In this document: positions 1 to 8,475 of the stretch, piece after piece
How the letters are laid out: each line of letters starts with the position of its first letter
Position numbering within the stretch: position 1 is the first letter of the stretch
Assembly: GCA_945865925.1 (NCBI GenBank)
Contig: CAMBFG010000001.1
Span: forward strand, 78,854 to 142,853
From: Dehalococcoides mccartyi
Lineage (GTDB): Bacteria; Chloroflexota; Dehalococcoidia; UBA2979
DNA length: 64,000 nt
Reading direction: 5' to 3'
Position numbers and translations under genes: made by a program
Notes under the pieces: generated by a model
Told to the model about the DNA's origin: nothing
The model's input: the letters and a program-made list of their open reading frames with translations, nothing else
Databases searched by the model: none

Positions 1-991
1 GGCGCGTCATCACGTAGTCGATCAGTCCATCGAGGGTCTCGCGCGCCTCGCCCGCCGGGAGGGCGCCGAGGGCCTGTCGCGCCTCCTCGCCGAACTGCCG
101 AGCGACGCCCATCGACTCCTCGATGGTGCCCGAGGCGAGGATCTCGCGGATCGCGCGGTCGAGGTTCGCCTTGCGGCGCACCCCCTCGAAGGCCTTCTTC
201 ACGGGGTTGTCGTCAGGCTTGCGCTGCATGTAGAGGATTGCGGGGAGGGTGAGCGTGCCGCCCTGCAGGTCGGAGCCGGCCGGCTTCCCCATGACCTCAG
301 GGTCACCGGTGAAGTCGAGGATGTCGTCCACGATCTGGAAGGCGATGCCGAGGCGCAGGCCGTACAGCCGCATCGCCTCGACCTGCTCCGCGCTCACACC
401 GGCGACCATCGCGCCACCCTGCGCGGCGGTACCGAACAGCGACGCCGTCTTGCCGATGATGCGATCGAGGTAGCGCTGGACGTCCTCGGAGTACTCGAAG
501 ACGGTGATGTCCTGTGTCAGTTCGCCCTTGGCGATCGTCATCAGCGTCTTGGCGAAGACGCGGACGACCTGCGTGTTGTCCGTCTGAGCGATGAAGTCTG
601 CCGCGTGCGCGAACATGTAGTCGCCGAGCATGACCGAGGCAGCGTTGCCGAACAGCGCGTTCGGCGTCGGCTCACCTCGACGCTCCTCCGCGCGGTCGAT
701 CACGTCGTCGTGGACCAGCGTGGCCGTGTGCAGCAGTTCGACGCTCGCCGCCAGTGGCACGAGGTGGGCGAGGTCGTACGCGCCGAGGCGTCCCGCCAGC
801 AGCGCGATCGCCGGGCGCATCATCTTGCCGGTGCCGGCAAGCGCGGTCTCCAGCATGCGCTGGAGGAACTCGAAGCCGACGTTCTGCGCGATCGACTGGA
901 TCTGCGTGCTGACGAGGTGAAGATCACCGGCGACGGGGCCGTACAGCTGCTGCGCGTCGATCGAGGCGGGGGACGTGCTGCTGTTGGTCAT
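1..991 (-). CDS. Polyprenyl diphosphate synthase (partial, 3' end outside window)
   Basis: Trans-type isoprenyl synthase that extends a short allylic diphosphate with isopentenyl diphosphate, usually to make the menaquinone or ubiquinone side chain. Translating the minus strand from the ATG at 991 gives MTNSSTSPASIDAQQLYG and about 330 residues running off the left edge. Both Asp-rich motifs are present: DDVID within the LLHTATLVHDDVID stretch and DDILD in the second half, with the GKMMRPAIALLA region before the first. Only a few C-terminal residues are probably missing. The start overlaps the TatD-family gene stop by 4 bp (ATGA), so it is likely the last gene of a metG-TatD-synthase operon. 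Chain length cannot be told from motifs alone; heptaprenyl or longer is the usual assignment. Confidence 0.9.
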   Translation of the reverse strand, partial: MTNSSTSPASIDAQQLYGPVAGDLHLVSTQIQSIAQNVGFEFLQRMLETALAGTGKMMRPAIALLAGRLGAYDLAHLVPLAASVELLHTATLVHDDVIDRAEERRGEPTPNALFGNAASVMLGDYMFAHAADFIAQTDNTQVVRVFAKTLMTIAKGELTQDITVFEYSEDVQRYLDRIIGKTASLFGTAAQGGAMVAGVSAEQVEAMRLYGLRLGIAFQIVDDILDFTGDPEVMGKPAGSDLQGGTLTLPAILYMQRKPDDNPVKKAFEGVRRKANLDRAIREILASGTIEESMGVARQFGEEARQALGALPAGEARETLDGLIDYVMTR

Positions 992-1848
992 GCCGTCCCT
1001 GCCATTGCATCGAACGCGGCATCGAAGCCGAAGAAGCGCGCTGCGTTCATCGAGGTCGTCCGGGCGACCTCTTCGGGGCTGACGCCTCGGAGTGCGGCCA
1101 CGAACCGGGCTGTCTCCACCACGTACGCCGGCTCGTTTCGCAGCCCTCGATGAGGCGCGGGAGTCAGGTACGGGCAGTCCGTTTCTACCAGCATAGAGGT
1201 CAGTGGGATATCCCTCGCCACCGCCTGGCCACGCTCGTTCCCCTTGAATGTCACCGTCCCGGGCACGGAGATCACGAACCCGATATCGATGTACCGCTGT
1301 GCGAGTTCGAGGTCGCCCGAGAAGCAGTGCATCATCCCCACCGGACGTTCTGACTCCAATACCGATCCGGCACGTTCTGCCCAGCCCGCGAGGATGGCGA
1401 AGCACTCCTCGTCCGCCTCGCGCGCGTGGATCATCACTGGCAACTTCACGTCGAGCGCGAGGTCGAGTTGCCACGCGAGCGCCTCGTACTGCTCTTCAGG
1501 CGTCGAGTGCTTGTGGAAGAAGTCGAGGCCGATCTCGCCGATCGCCGCGTAGCCGCCCGCCTCGATCGCGGTGCGGAACGCGGCACCGTCCCGCACCAGT
1601 TGGTTTGCCTCGTGCGGGTGGATGCCACCGACGGCGATGAAGCGGGGGTCGGCTTCAGCCGCCGCTTTGCACGCGAGCGTCGTGCGCAGGCTGACGCCGA
1701 CCTCGACGATGCGCGTCAGGCCGGCGGCCCAGGCACGGTCGAGGACGGCGGGGCGGTCATCGTCGAACTCGCGCGACCACGAGGTGTGCGCGTGGGAGTC
1801 GATGATGCCGGGGAGCGGTTCGGGCGGCTCGCCGCGCTTGGGAGGCAT
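988..1848 (-). CDS. TatD-family metal-dependent hydrolase
   Basis: A 286-residue TIM-barrel hydrolase of the TatD/YcfH family (DNase or 3'-5' exonuclease activity is known for some members). Visible metal-site landmarks in order: IIDSHAHTSW near residue 20 (HxH), GEIGLDFFH near 105, MIHAREA near 140, MMHCFSG near 175 and VETDCPYLTP near 220. Length is a little over the usual 260. It starts 14 bp after metG stops and its TGA overlaps the next start by 4 bp. The metG-tatD pairing is common in bacteria and is the basis for its old label as a MetG-linked deoxyribonuclease. The true substrate is not shown by sequence. Confidence 0.9.
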   Translation of the reverse strand: MPPKRGEPPEPLPGIIDSHAHTSWSREFDDDRPAVLDRAWAAGLTRIVEVGVSLRTTLACKAAAEADPRFIAVGGIHPHEANQLVRDGAAFRTAIEAGGYAAIGEIGLDFFHKHSTPEEQYEALAWQLDLALDVKLPVMIHAREADEECFAILAGWAERAGSVLESERPVGMMHCFSGDLELAQRYIDIGFVISVPGTVTFKGNERGQAVARDIPLTSMLVETDCPYLTPAPHRGLRNEPAYVVETARFVAALRGVSPEEVARTTSMNAARFFGFDAAFDAMAGTA

Positions 1849-1862
1849 CGAGTCGCGCCGGG

Positions 1863-3572
1863 CTAGAGCCCGAGGCGCGCCTCTTCCTCAGCGACCACCG
1901 AGTCATCGAGTTTGCGGTAGAGCGGCCCCGGCTCCGGGAGCACGGTGCCGGAGACGACCGGCATGCGCTGCCAGCCAGCCGCGCCCACCTCGCCGGTGTG
2001 GCCGAGGTATTCCCAGGCGCGCTGCGTGGTGAACGGCAGCACCGGGTTCAGGAGCGTCACGAGCCCCGAGATCGCGTTCAGGGCGACGTACAACGTCTCC
2101 GCCGCGTGGTCGCGGTCCGCCTTCACGGCCTGCCACGGCGCACGGGCGTCGAGGTACTGGTTCGCCCCCTGGGCGACCTCCATCGCCCCGGAGAGCGCAC
2201 GTCGCATCTGCACGCGGTCGTAGTCGGCCCCGACAGAGTCGAAGGCCACGTCCACGCGGTCGAGGAGCGCCAGCGACTCCGGCGCCAGGGTCGCTGGTGC
2301 CTCGGGCACGCAGTCGTCGAAGTTGCGGCGGGTGATCGTCAGCACGCGGTTCACGAGGTTGCCCCAGCGCGCGACGAGTTCGTCATTGTTGCGCCGCACG
2401 TACTCCGCCCACGTGAAGTCGGCGTCGTTCGTCTCCGGCATCGCCGCCGCGAGCGAGTAGCGCAGCGGGTCGGGTTCGTACCGCTCCAGGTAGTCGGGAA
2501 GCCAGACGACGCCCCCGCGGCTCTTCGAGGCCTTCGAGCCGGACATCGTGAGGTACTGGTTGGCGGGGACGTCAGTGGGCAGGTTCAGGCCGCCGTCCGC
2601 CATCAGCATCGCCGGCCAGATCACCGTGTGGAATGGCACGTTGTCCTTGCCGATGAAGTAGACCGTGCGCGCCTTCGGATCGGTCCACCAGTCCCGCCAC
2701 GCCTCGGGCGTACCGTTCGTGGCGTTCCATTCCTTCGTCGCGGACAGGTAGCCGATCACCGCCTCGAACCAGACGTAGATCCGCTTCGACTCGTACCCCT
2801 CGAGCGGAATCGGGACACCCCACGTGATGTCGCGCGTGATCGAGCGGTCGATGAGCCCCTCGCGCAGCATGCCGAGCGTGAAGTTCCGCACGTGGGGTCG
2901 CCAGTCGGCGTGTTCGGGCTGCTCGATCCACTGGGTGAGGCGCTCCGTGAACGCCGTCAGGCGCAGGAAGAAATGCCGCGACTTCCGCCGCTCCGGCGTC
3001 GCGTCCGACAACTTCGAGCGCGGGTTGATCAGTTCGAGCGCATCGAGGGTGGAGCCGCAGTTGTCGCACTGGTCGCCACGCGCGCCGTCGAAGGCGCACT
3101 TCGGACAGATGCCCTCGACGTAGCGGTCGGGGAGGAAGCGTCCGGCGGTGGCGTCGTAGAGCAGTTCCTGGTCGGCCTCGTACAGGTCGCCTTGCGCCAG
3201 CATGCGTCGGAAGAGGTCCTGGGTGACCTCGATGTGATTCGGGGTGTCAGTTGACGTAAAAAGGTCGAACGAAATGCCGAAGCCCTTGAACGTGTCGAGG
3301 AACGACTGGTGGTAGCGGTGGAAGACCGCCTCGGGAGTGGTGCCTTCCTGCTCGGCGCGGACGGTCACTGGCGTGCCGTGCGAATCCGAGCCGGACACCA
3401 TCAGCACGCGCGCGCCGCGCATGCGCTGATAACGGGCGAAGATGTCAGCGGGCAGGTATGCGCCTGCGAGGTGCCCCGCGTGCAGATGGTTGTTGGCGTA
3501 CGGCCACCCCACCGCGACGAGAATCGCATCGCCGGAGGTGTCGGAGGGGCTCACGGGGCGGTTCGGGGACAT
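1863..3572 (-). CDS. metG: Methionine--tRNA ligase
   Basis: Class I aminoacyl-tRNA synthetase charging tRNA-Met, 569 residues. The HIGH-type motif reads HLHAGHL about residue 30 and the KMSKS loop reads GSKASKS, a mild variant with A in place of the hydrophobic residue after K. A zinc knuckle CPKCAFDGARGDQCDNCG is visible around residue 145. The protein ends after the anticodon-binding helical domain, without the C-terminal tRNA-binding OB fold some MetRS carry. I chose the ATG at 3572 (MSPNRPVSPSD) rather than a longer frame starting at 3626. A TACGAT box lies 7 bp upstream of this ATG and the extra 18 residues are not family-like. It heads an operon with the TatD gene. Confidence 0.95.
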   Translation of the reverse strand: MSPNRPVSPSDTSGDAILVAVGWPYANNHLHAGHLAGAYLPADIFARYQRMRGARVLMVSGSDSHGTPVTVRAEQEGTTPEAVFHRYHQSFLDTFKGFGISFDLFTSTDTPNHIEVTQDLFRRMLAQGDLYEADQELLYDATAGRFLPDRYVEGICPKCAFDGARGDQCDNCGSTLDALELINPRSKLSDATPERRKSRHFFLRLTAFTERLTQWIEQPEHADWRPHVRNFTLGMLREGLIDRSITRDITWGVPIPLEGYESKRIYVWFEAVIGYLSATKEWNATNGTPEAWRDWWTDPKARTVYFIGKDNVPFHTVIWPAMLMADGGLNLPTDVPANQYLTMSGSKASKSRGGVVWLPDYLERYEPDPLRYSLAAAMPETNDADFTWAEYVRRNNDELVARWGNLVNRVLTITRRNFDDCVPEAPATLAPESLALLDRVDVAFDSVGADYDRVQMRRALSGAMEVAQGANQYLDARAPWQAVKADRDHAAETLYVALNAISGLVTLLNPVLPFTTQRAWEYLGHTGEVGAAGWQRMPVVSGTVLPEPGPLYRKLDDSVVAEEEARLGL

Positions 3573-3579
3573 CGGCGGG

Positions 3580-3585
3580 ATCGTA
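3580..3585 (-). promoter_or_regulatory. Candidate -10 box for leaderless metG
   Basis: TACGAT read on the minus strand, ending 7 bp before the metG ATG with no Shine-Dalgarno sequence between. No convincing -35. Confidence 0.5.
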
Positions 3586-3644
3586 CCGCGCACCCTCGCC
3601 AAGCAGCAGTGGCCCAAACTGTTCACTTATCCGAGCGGTAGAGG

Positions 3645-3674
3645 TTGACCGAGGCGCGACGCGCGGAGTAGGTT
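3645..3674 (+). promoter_or_regulatory. Candidate promoter for guaB3-like gene
   Basis: TTGACC at 3645-3650 and TAGGTT at 3669-3674 with an 18-bp spacer. This predicts a transcript with a leader of about 155 nt that includes the hairpin at 3789-3812. Confidence 0.45.
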
Positions 3675-3788
3675 GTTTGGAACCCTTCAAGCGACCTCGA
3701 TTCCCTGGGCGGGGAGCCACGAGATGCGGGTACACAGTTTCTGGAAGCGTCGGCCGCGCACCTCGCGGCTCCGCGTGCGCGCATGACC

Positions 3789-3812
3789 AACCCCCTCGGA
3801 GACGAGGGGGTT
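3789..3812 (+). promoter_or_regulatory. Perfect 10-bp hairpin in the guaB3-like leader
   Basis: AACCCCCTCG, loop GAGA, CGAGGGGGTT: a perfect 10-bp stem closed by a GNRA tetraloop, ending 10 bp before the Shine-Dalgarno GGGGAG at 3823-3828. No T-tract follows, so it is not a classical intrinsic terminator. It could be an attenuator, an RNA stabiliser or a protein-binding site. Confidence 0.5.
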
Positions 3813-3836
3813 GTGCGTAGTTGGGGAGTGTCACAG

Positions 3837-5030
3837 ATGGTCACAAGCGAGCGTACCCAGATCGATCTTTCGACGACGACGCTGCGTCCGAAGACCCTTG
3901 AGCATGCATACGGCTTCGACGATGTCGCCATCGTCCCCGGTGCCGTCACCACGAATCCCGAGATGGTGACTCCCGAGTTCACCCTCGGCGATCACACCTT
4001 CGCCATCCCGGTGATCGCCTCCGCGATGGACGGGGTCGTCGACCCCGCCTTCGCTGTCCGTATCAGCAAGCACGGCGGCATGGGCGTCCTGAACCTCGAT
4101 GGTGTGTGGACACGCTACGAGGACGCCGACGCCATCCTGCAGGAGATCGCCGCCGCCGACCTCGAGACCTCCACGAAGATCATCCAGCGTGTGTACCAGG
4201 AGCCGGTAAAGGACCACCTCGTCGGCCAGCGCGTCGAGGAGATCAAGCGAGCCGGTGGCATCGCCGCCGTCTCCTGCACTCCCCAGAACACGAAGAAGTT
4301 CGCCCCGATTACCAAGGACGCCGGCGTCGACTTCTTCGTCGTCGCCTCCACCGTCACCACGGCCCGCCACGTCTCGCGTTCGCTCAAGGGGCTGCGCCTC
4401 GACGAGTTGGTCGCGAGCATGAAGGGCGTGCCGATTCTCGTCGGCAATACCGTCGACTTCACGGCGACCATCGAGTTGATGGAGACCGGCATCCACGCCG
4501 TACTGATCGGCGTCGGGCCGGGCGCTGCCTGCACCTCGCGCGAGGTCCTCGGCATCGGCATGCCTCAGGTGTCCGCCACCATCGAGACCGCCTACGCGCG
4601 TGACGTCTACTTCGAGAAGACCGGCCGCTACGTCCCGATCATTACCGACGGTGGCATCCGCACCGGCGGCGACGTGTCGAAGTCGATCTGTGCCGGCGCG
4701 GACGCGGTCATGATCGGTTCACCGTTCGCTGGCACCATTGGTTCACCGGGCCGCGGCTACCACTGGGGCATGGCCACGCCGAACCAGGAGTTGCCGCGAG
4801 GCGTCCGCGTCCACGTCGGCCAGGTGCATTCGCTGGAGACCCTGCTCTTCGGCCCCACGTCGAAGACGGACGGCACGGAGAACCTCGTGGGCGCCCTGCG
4901 CACCTCGATGTCCACGTGCGGTGCGCAGACCATCCAGGACTTCCACGAGTCCCGCATGATCATCGCGCCGTCCATCAAGACCGAAGGCAAGATCTACCAG
5001 ATGGCGCAGACCCGCCCCGCCGGAATCTAG
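3837..5030 (+). CDS. guaB3: GuaB3-type IMP dehydrogenase family protein
   Basis: A TIM-barrel oxidoreductase of the IMPDH/GMP reductase superfamily, 397 residues, without the CBS pair found in normal GuaB. The flavin-less phosphate loop and catalytic Cys appear as GVGPGAACTSREVLGIG around residue 230. The barrel starts with YGFDDVAIVPGAV, followed by IASAMDGVVDPAFAVRISKHGGMGVLNL. GuaB3 proteins occur in Actinobacteria, Cyanobacteria and Chloroflexota and act in purine metabolism, but the exact reaction here is not certain. I chose the ATG at 3837 because GGGGAG sits 8 bp upstream. The longer frame from 3783 would begin inside the hairpin. The gene stops 4 bp into convergent prmC. Confidence 0.85.
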   Translation: MVTSERTQIDLSTTTLRPKTLEHAYGFDDVAIVPGAVTTNPEMVTPEFTLGDHTFAIPVIASAMDGVVDPAFAVRISKHGGMGVLNLDGVWTRYEDADAILQEIAAADLETSTKIIQRVYQEPVKDHLVGQRVEEIKRAGGIAAVSCTPQNTKKFAPITKDAGVDFFVVASTVTTARHVSRSLKGLRLDELVASMKGVPILVGNTVDFTATIELMETGIHAVLIGVGPGAACTSREVLGIGMPQVSATIETAYARDVYFEKTGRYVPIITDGGIRTGGDVSKSICAGADAVMIGSPFAGTIGSPGRGYHWGMATPNQELPRGVRVHVGQVHSLETLLFGPTSKTDGTENLVGALRTSMSTCGAQTIQDFHESRMIIAPSIKTEGKIYQMAQTRPAGI

Positions 5031-5935
5031 CCAGCGGGGTAGCCGACCCGCACCTCGAGCACTCGCCGGATCCCCCGCAGGTCGCGGTGGTAGCGCACAT
5101 CGAGGCCGGTACGGCCGGCCTCGGTGAGTGCGTTCGTGACGAGTTCCTCCGCCCACGAGATCTGGCCGGCGCCCACCTCGAAGATCGCGGCGGCGACGGG
5201 GGCGAGGTGCGCGTCCAACTGCTGGGCCAGCCGCGCGATCAGTTCGACGCCCTGTGGCCCACCCTCGACGGCGATACGGGGCTCCCGCTCTCGGATCTGG
5301 GCGGGGAGTGCCTCGAATTCATCGGTTGAGACATAAGGTAGATTCGCGAGCAGCACGTCGATCGGTTCGCTGAGTGGTTCCGCGAGGTCGCCAGCGAGCA
5401 GCACCACGCGGTCCTGTAGCCCGAAGCGGCGCATGTTCCGGCCCGCCCACTGGAGCGCCTCGGTCGACACGTCCACGGCGTAGACCTTCGCGTTGGGGGA
5501 GTGCTGCGCGACCGCGAGGGCGATTGCGCCCGAGCCAGTGCCGATGTCCGCCACCCGCACGAGGCGGCGCGCGCCCGGATGCGCCTTCACGGCCTCGAGG
5601 GCGGCCTCCACGAGGGTTTCTGTCTCGGGGCGGGGGACGAGGCAGCCCGGGCCGACCTCGAAGGTCATGCCGAAGAACTCGCGCTTCCCGCGGATGTAGG
5701 CGAGGGGTTCGTGCTGGAGGCGGCGCTCCATCAGCACCTCGAAGGGCTCGACGGCCGCGGCCGGTAGGGTGTCACCCCCTGCCGCGATCACGTGGACACG
5801 GTCGAGGCCGGTCGCGAGGCCGTACAGCAGTTCCACCTGCAGGCGGGCGTCATCGATGCCGTCAGCAGCGTGGACGGTTAGGAGGCGCTGGGCGGCCTCG
5901 TGCAGCAGGTCGCGGACGAGGCGGGGGGACGTCAC
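5027..5935 (-). CDS. prmC: Release factor glutamine methyltransferase PrmC/HemK
   Basis: N5-methylates the Gln of the GGQ loop in release factors RF1/RF2; 302 residues. The N-terminal helical recognition domain includes EPLAYIRGKREFFG (about 76-89), then LVPRPETE. The SAM-binding loop is DIGTGSG at 130-136. The substrate motif, usually NPPY, is NLPY at 198-201, a variant seen in other PrmC proteins. It overlaps the prfA stop by 4 bp (ATGA), so methylase and its substrate are translated as a pair. It converges with the GuaB3 gene, overlapping it by 4 bp. Confidence 0.95.
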   Translation of the reverse strand: MTSPRLVRDLLHEAAQRLLTVHAADGIDDARLQVELLYGLATGLDRVHVIAAGGDTLPAAAVEPFEVLMERRLQHEPLAYIRGKREFFGMTFEVGPGCLVPRPETETLVEAALEAVKAHPGARRLVRVADIGTGSGAIALAVAQHSPNAKVYAVDVSTEALQWAGRNMRRFGLQDRVVLLAGDLAEPLSEPIDVLLANLPYVSTDEFEALPAQIREREPRIAVEGGPQGVELIARLAQQLDAHLAPVAAAIFEVGAGQISWAEELVTNALTEAGRTGLDVRYHRDLRGIRRVLEVRVGYPAG

Positions 5936-6999
5936 CCGCCGACGGCGGCCAGCAGGCGCGCCTGCTCCTCGGCGGCGACGGCGTCGATCAGCGCGTCGAT
6001 TTCGCCGTCCATGACGCGAGGCATGCTGTGGATGGTGATGCCGACGCGGTGGTCGGTGATGCGGTCCTGCGGGAAGTTGTACGTGCGCACCTTCTCCGCC
6101 CGATCACCGCTGCCGACCTGCGCCTTGCGCAGCGAGGCCTGCTCCGCCGCCTGCTTCGACCGCTCGAGTTCGTAGAGGCGCGCGCGCAGGATGGCGGCCG
6201 CCTTCTCGCGGTTCTTCGCCTGCGAGCGCTCGTCCTGGCAGGTGACGACGATGCCGCTCGGGTTGTGCGTATAGCGCACCGCCGTCGCGACCTTGTTCAC
6301 GTTCTGGCCGCCCGCGCCGCCTGAGTGGTAGATGTCGATGCGCACGTCGTCCCAGTTGATCTCCACGTCCACCTCGTCGACCTCGGGCATCACGGCGACC
6401 GTCGCGGTGGAGGTGTGGATGCGCCCCTGGGTCTCGGTCTGGGGGACGCGCTGCACGCGGTGGACGCCAGATTCGTACTTCATCCGGCTGTAGGCACCTC
6501 GGCCGTGGACCTCGAAGACGATTTCGCGGTAGCCGCCGGCCTCGTTGATCGAGGTGTTGAGCACCTCGGTCTTCCAGTTCCGGCGCTCGCCGTAGCGCTG
6601 GTACATGCGGAAGAGGTCGGAGGCGAACAGTCCCGCCTCGTCGCCGCCGGTACCGGCGCGGATCTCGATGATCACGTCCTTCTCGTCAGCCGGATCCTTT
6701 GGGAGCAGCGACATCTTTAGTTCGTCCTCGAGACTTGCGAGCAGCGCCGTCAGGCGCTCCGCCTCCTCCCGGCCGAGTTCGCGCATCTCCTCGTCGCTCT
6801 CGGTCAGCAGCGCCCGGGCGCCCTCGAGGTCGCTCGCCGTCTGCTGGTAGCGCCGGTAGATCTCCACGACGGCTTCGAGCGTGGTGCGCTCCTGCGCCAG
6901 CGCCTGGACACGCCGGTGGTCGGTCTGGACCTCAGGGTCAGACATCAGGCGCGTCAACTCGTCGTAGCGCGCGGCAATCTCAGCAAGCCGTTCGAACAT
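5932..6999 (-). CDS. prfA: Peptide chain release factor 1
   Basis: Terminates translation at UAA/UAG; 355 residues, normal length. The stop-codon recognition tripeptide PxT is PQT in RVPQTETQGRIHTS, which marks RF1 rather than RF2. The hydrolysis motif GGQ lies in SGGAGGQNVNK. The N-terminal coiled coil region and the C-terminal KVRTYNFPQDRITDHR block are intact. The ATG at 6999 is preceded 6 bp upstream by TATCCT and has no Shine-Dalgarno, so the mRNA may be leaderless. prmC follows with a 4-bp overlap. Confidence 0.97.
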   Translation of the reverse strand: MFERLAEIAARYDELTRLMSDPEVQTDHRRVQALAQERTTLEAVVEIYRRYQQTASDLEGARALLTESDEEMRELGREEAERLTALLASLEDELKMSLLPKDPADEKDVIIEIRAGTGGDEAGLFASDLFRMYQRYGERRNWKTEVLNTSINEAGGYREIVFEVHGRGAYSRMKYESGVHRVQRVPQTETQGRIHTSTATVAVMPEVDEVDVEINWDDVRIDIYHSGGAGGQNVNKVATAVRYTHNPSGIVVTCQDERSQAKNREKAAAILRARLYELERSKQAAEQASLRKAQVGSGDRAEKVRTYNFPQDRITDHRVGITIHSMPRVMDGEIDALIDAVAAEEQARLLAAVGG

Positions 7000-7005
7000 A
7001 GGTCG

Positions 7006-7011
7006 AGGATA
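7006..7011 (-). promoter_or_regulatory. Candidate -10 box for leaderless prfA
   Basis: TATCCT on the minus strand, 6 bp before the prfA ATG, in the 40-bp gap after hisS. A weak -35 match, CCGACC, lies 17 bp further up. Confidence 0.55.
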
Positions 7012-7039
7012 TCAGCGGGCCAGATTACGGTCGGGGCGG

Positions 7040-8383
7040 CTAGTCAGCGGTGATCGGGCCGTTGTAGGGGAACGCTGGGTCCCCGGGGAACGGGTTGAGT
7101 CCACCCACGGCGGGGCCGATCAGTCCCCGCACGGCGTCCGCCAGCCCATCGAGGGCAACCGTGCGCTGTTCCGCGTCGCCGCGCAGCGGCTTCACCGTCA
7201 CCACGCCCTCGGCTGCCTCGCGGTCGCCGATGATCACCGCGACGGCGGCGCCTGAGGCGTCCGCGCCGCGCATCGCCGCCTTCATCGAGCGGCCGGGGAC
7301 GCCCGCCAGCACCGACAGCCCGGCGGCGCGCAGCAGCGAGGCCGCTCGGATGGCCGCGGCGGCGCCCGCCTCGCCGAGCGGGATTGTGACCACATCGACG
7401 GTGGCGGCTGGCGAGCGCACTTCCTGCGCCTTCATGTTCAGCGCGATGCGGTCGACGCCCGCGCCGAAGCCGACGGCCGGCGTGTGCGGGCCGCCGAGCA
7501 GCTCGATCAGTCCGTCATAGCGGCCACCGGCGCCGACGGCGCCCTGGGAGCCTGCCGCGTCGCGGGGCTCGAACTCCCACACCGTGCGGGAGTAGTAGTC
7601 GAGGCCTCGGACGATGCGCGGGTCGACCTCGTATGCGATGCCGAGGGCGTCGAGGTGTGCCTTCACCGCCTCGAAGTGCTCGCGGTCCGCATCGTCGAGG
7701 AAGTCGAGGATGCTGGGCGCGCCGGCGACGGCGGGGTGGGCGGCGTCCTCCTTCGAGTCGAGGACGCGCAGGATGTTCGTCTCGTATCGGCGCTGGGAGT
7801 CGCGCGAGAGCGTGGTGACGTGGGGGGCGAAGTGCGCTCGGAGCGCCTCGACGTACCGCGCGCGCGTGGCGGCGGTGCCGATGCTGTTGATGCGCGGGAC
7901 GATGTTGGTGAGGCCGACCTCGCGGTAGATGGTGGCCTGCAGGTCGATCAGTTCCGCGTCCAGGGCGGGGGAGTCGCTGCCGATCGCTTCGGCGCCGAAC
8001 TGCCACAACTGGCGGTATCGGCCGGCCTGCGGACGGTCGTACCGGAAGAACGGGCCGAAGTAGAACAGCCGCACCGGCTGGGGCCATGACCCCATCCCGT
8101 GTTCGAGGTAGGCCCGGCAGACCCCCGCCGTGCCCTCGGGGCGGAGGGCCAGGCGGTCGTTCCCCCGGTCCTCGAAGAGGTAGACCTCCTTCTGGACGAT
8201 GTCGGACTCCTCGCCGGCGGTGCGCAGGAAGACCTTGGCGTCCTCCACGATCGGCGTCGCGATCGGGCGGTAGCCGAAGCGGTGGGCGACGGCCTCGGCG
8301 GTGTCGCGGATATGCGCCCAGAGCGCGGCGTCCTCCGGTAGCAGGTCGTGCATTCCCCGGGGCGCGCGCAGGTCATCGGCCAT
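7040..8383 (-). CDS. hisS: Histidine--tRNA ligase
   Basis: Class II synthetase for tRNA-His, 447 residues. Signature blocks: RGMHDLLPED at the N-terminus, LRPEGTAGVCRAYLEH (motif 2), RGLDYYSRTVWEFEP (HisA motif), GAGGRYDGLIELLGG and the motif 3 stretch TPAVGFGAGVDRI. The C-terminal anticodon-binding domain is present and ends with an unusual extension of roughly 25 residues rich in Gly, Pro and Asn (GLNPFPGDPAFPYNGP). Its start has TAGCAT 6 bp upstream, with TTGCCC 17 bp beyond that, and no Shine-Dalgarno. It is divergent from the rel gene. Confidence 0.96.
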   Translation of the reverse strand: MADDLRAPRGMHDLLPEDAALWAHIRDTAEAVAHRFGYRPIATPIVEDAKVFLRTAGEESDIVQKEVYLFEDRGNDRLALRPEGTAGVCRAYLEHGMGSWPQPVRLFYFGPFFRYDRPQAGRYRQLWQFGAEAIGSDSPALDAELIDLQATIYREVGLTNIVPRINSIGTAATRARYVEALRAHFAPHVTTLSRDSQRRYETNILRVLDSKEDAAHPAVAGAPSILDFLDDADREHFEAVKAHLDALGIAYEVDPRIVRGLDYYSRTVWEFEPRDAAGSQGAVGAGGRYDGLIELLGGPHTPAVGFGAGVDRIALNMKAQEVRSPAATVDVVTIPLGEAGAAAAIRAASLLRAAGLSVLAGVPGRSMKAAMRGADASGAAVAVIIGDREAAEGVVTVKPLRGDAEQRTVALDGLADAVRGLIGPAVGGLNPFPGDPAFPYNGPITAD

Positions 8384-8389
8384 GGGGGG

Positions 8390-8418
8390 ATGCTACGGGC
8401 GCCTCGATCGGCGGGCAA
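8390..8418 (-). promoter_or_regulatory. Promoter of hisS, predicted leaderless
   Basis: On the minus strand: -35 TTGCCC (8413-8418), 17-bp spacer, -10 TAGCAT (8390-8395), then 6 bp to the ATG. This is the best example in the window of a complete promoter placed for a leaderless mRNA. Confidence 0.65.
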
Positions 8419-8460
8419 CGAGGGCGGGCTCACGCTCCCGGATCAGTGCGTGAGGCGGGA

Positions 8461-8466
8461 TATACT
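8461..8466 (+). promoter_or_regulatory. Candidate -10 box of rel
   Basis: TATACT, ending 9 bp before the ATG at 8476. The start site would fall within about 3 nt of the ATG, giving a leaderless or nearly leaderless mRNA. No clear -35 and no Shine-Dalgarno in range. Confidence 0.55.
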
Positions 8467-8475
8467 TGGCACACG

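Noticed and set aside
1998..3254. Plus-strand frame of 418 codons opposite metG
   Set aside because: Antisense shadow; metG is confirmed by HIGH/KMSKS-type motifs and zinc knuckle.
3783..3836. N-terminal extension of the GuaB3 protein
   Set aside because: Would begin inside the perfect hairpin; the ATG at 3837 has a properly spaced GGGGAG.
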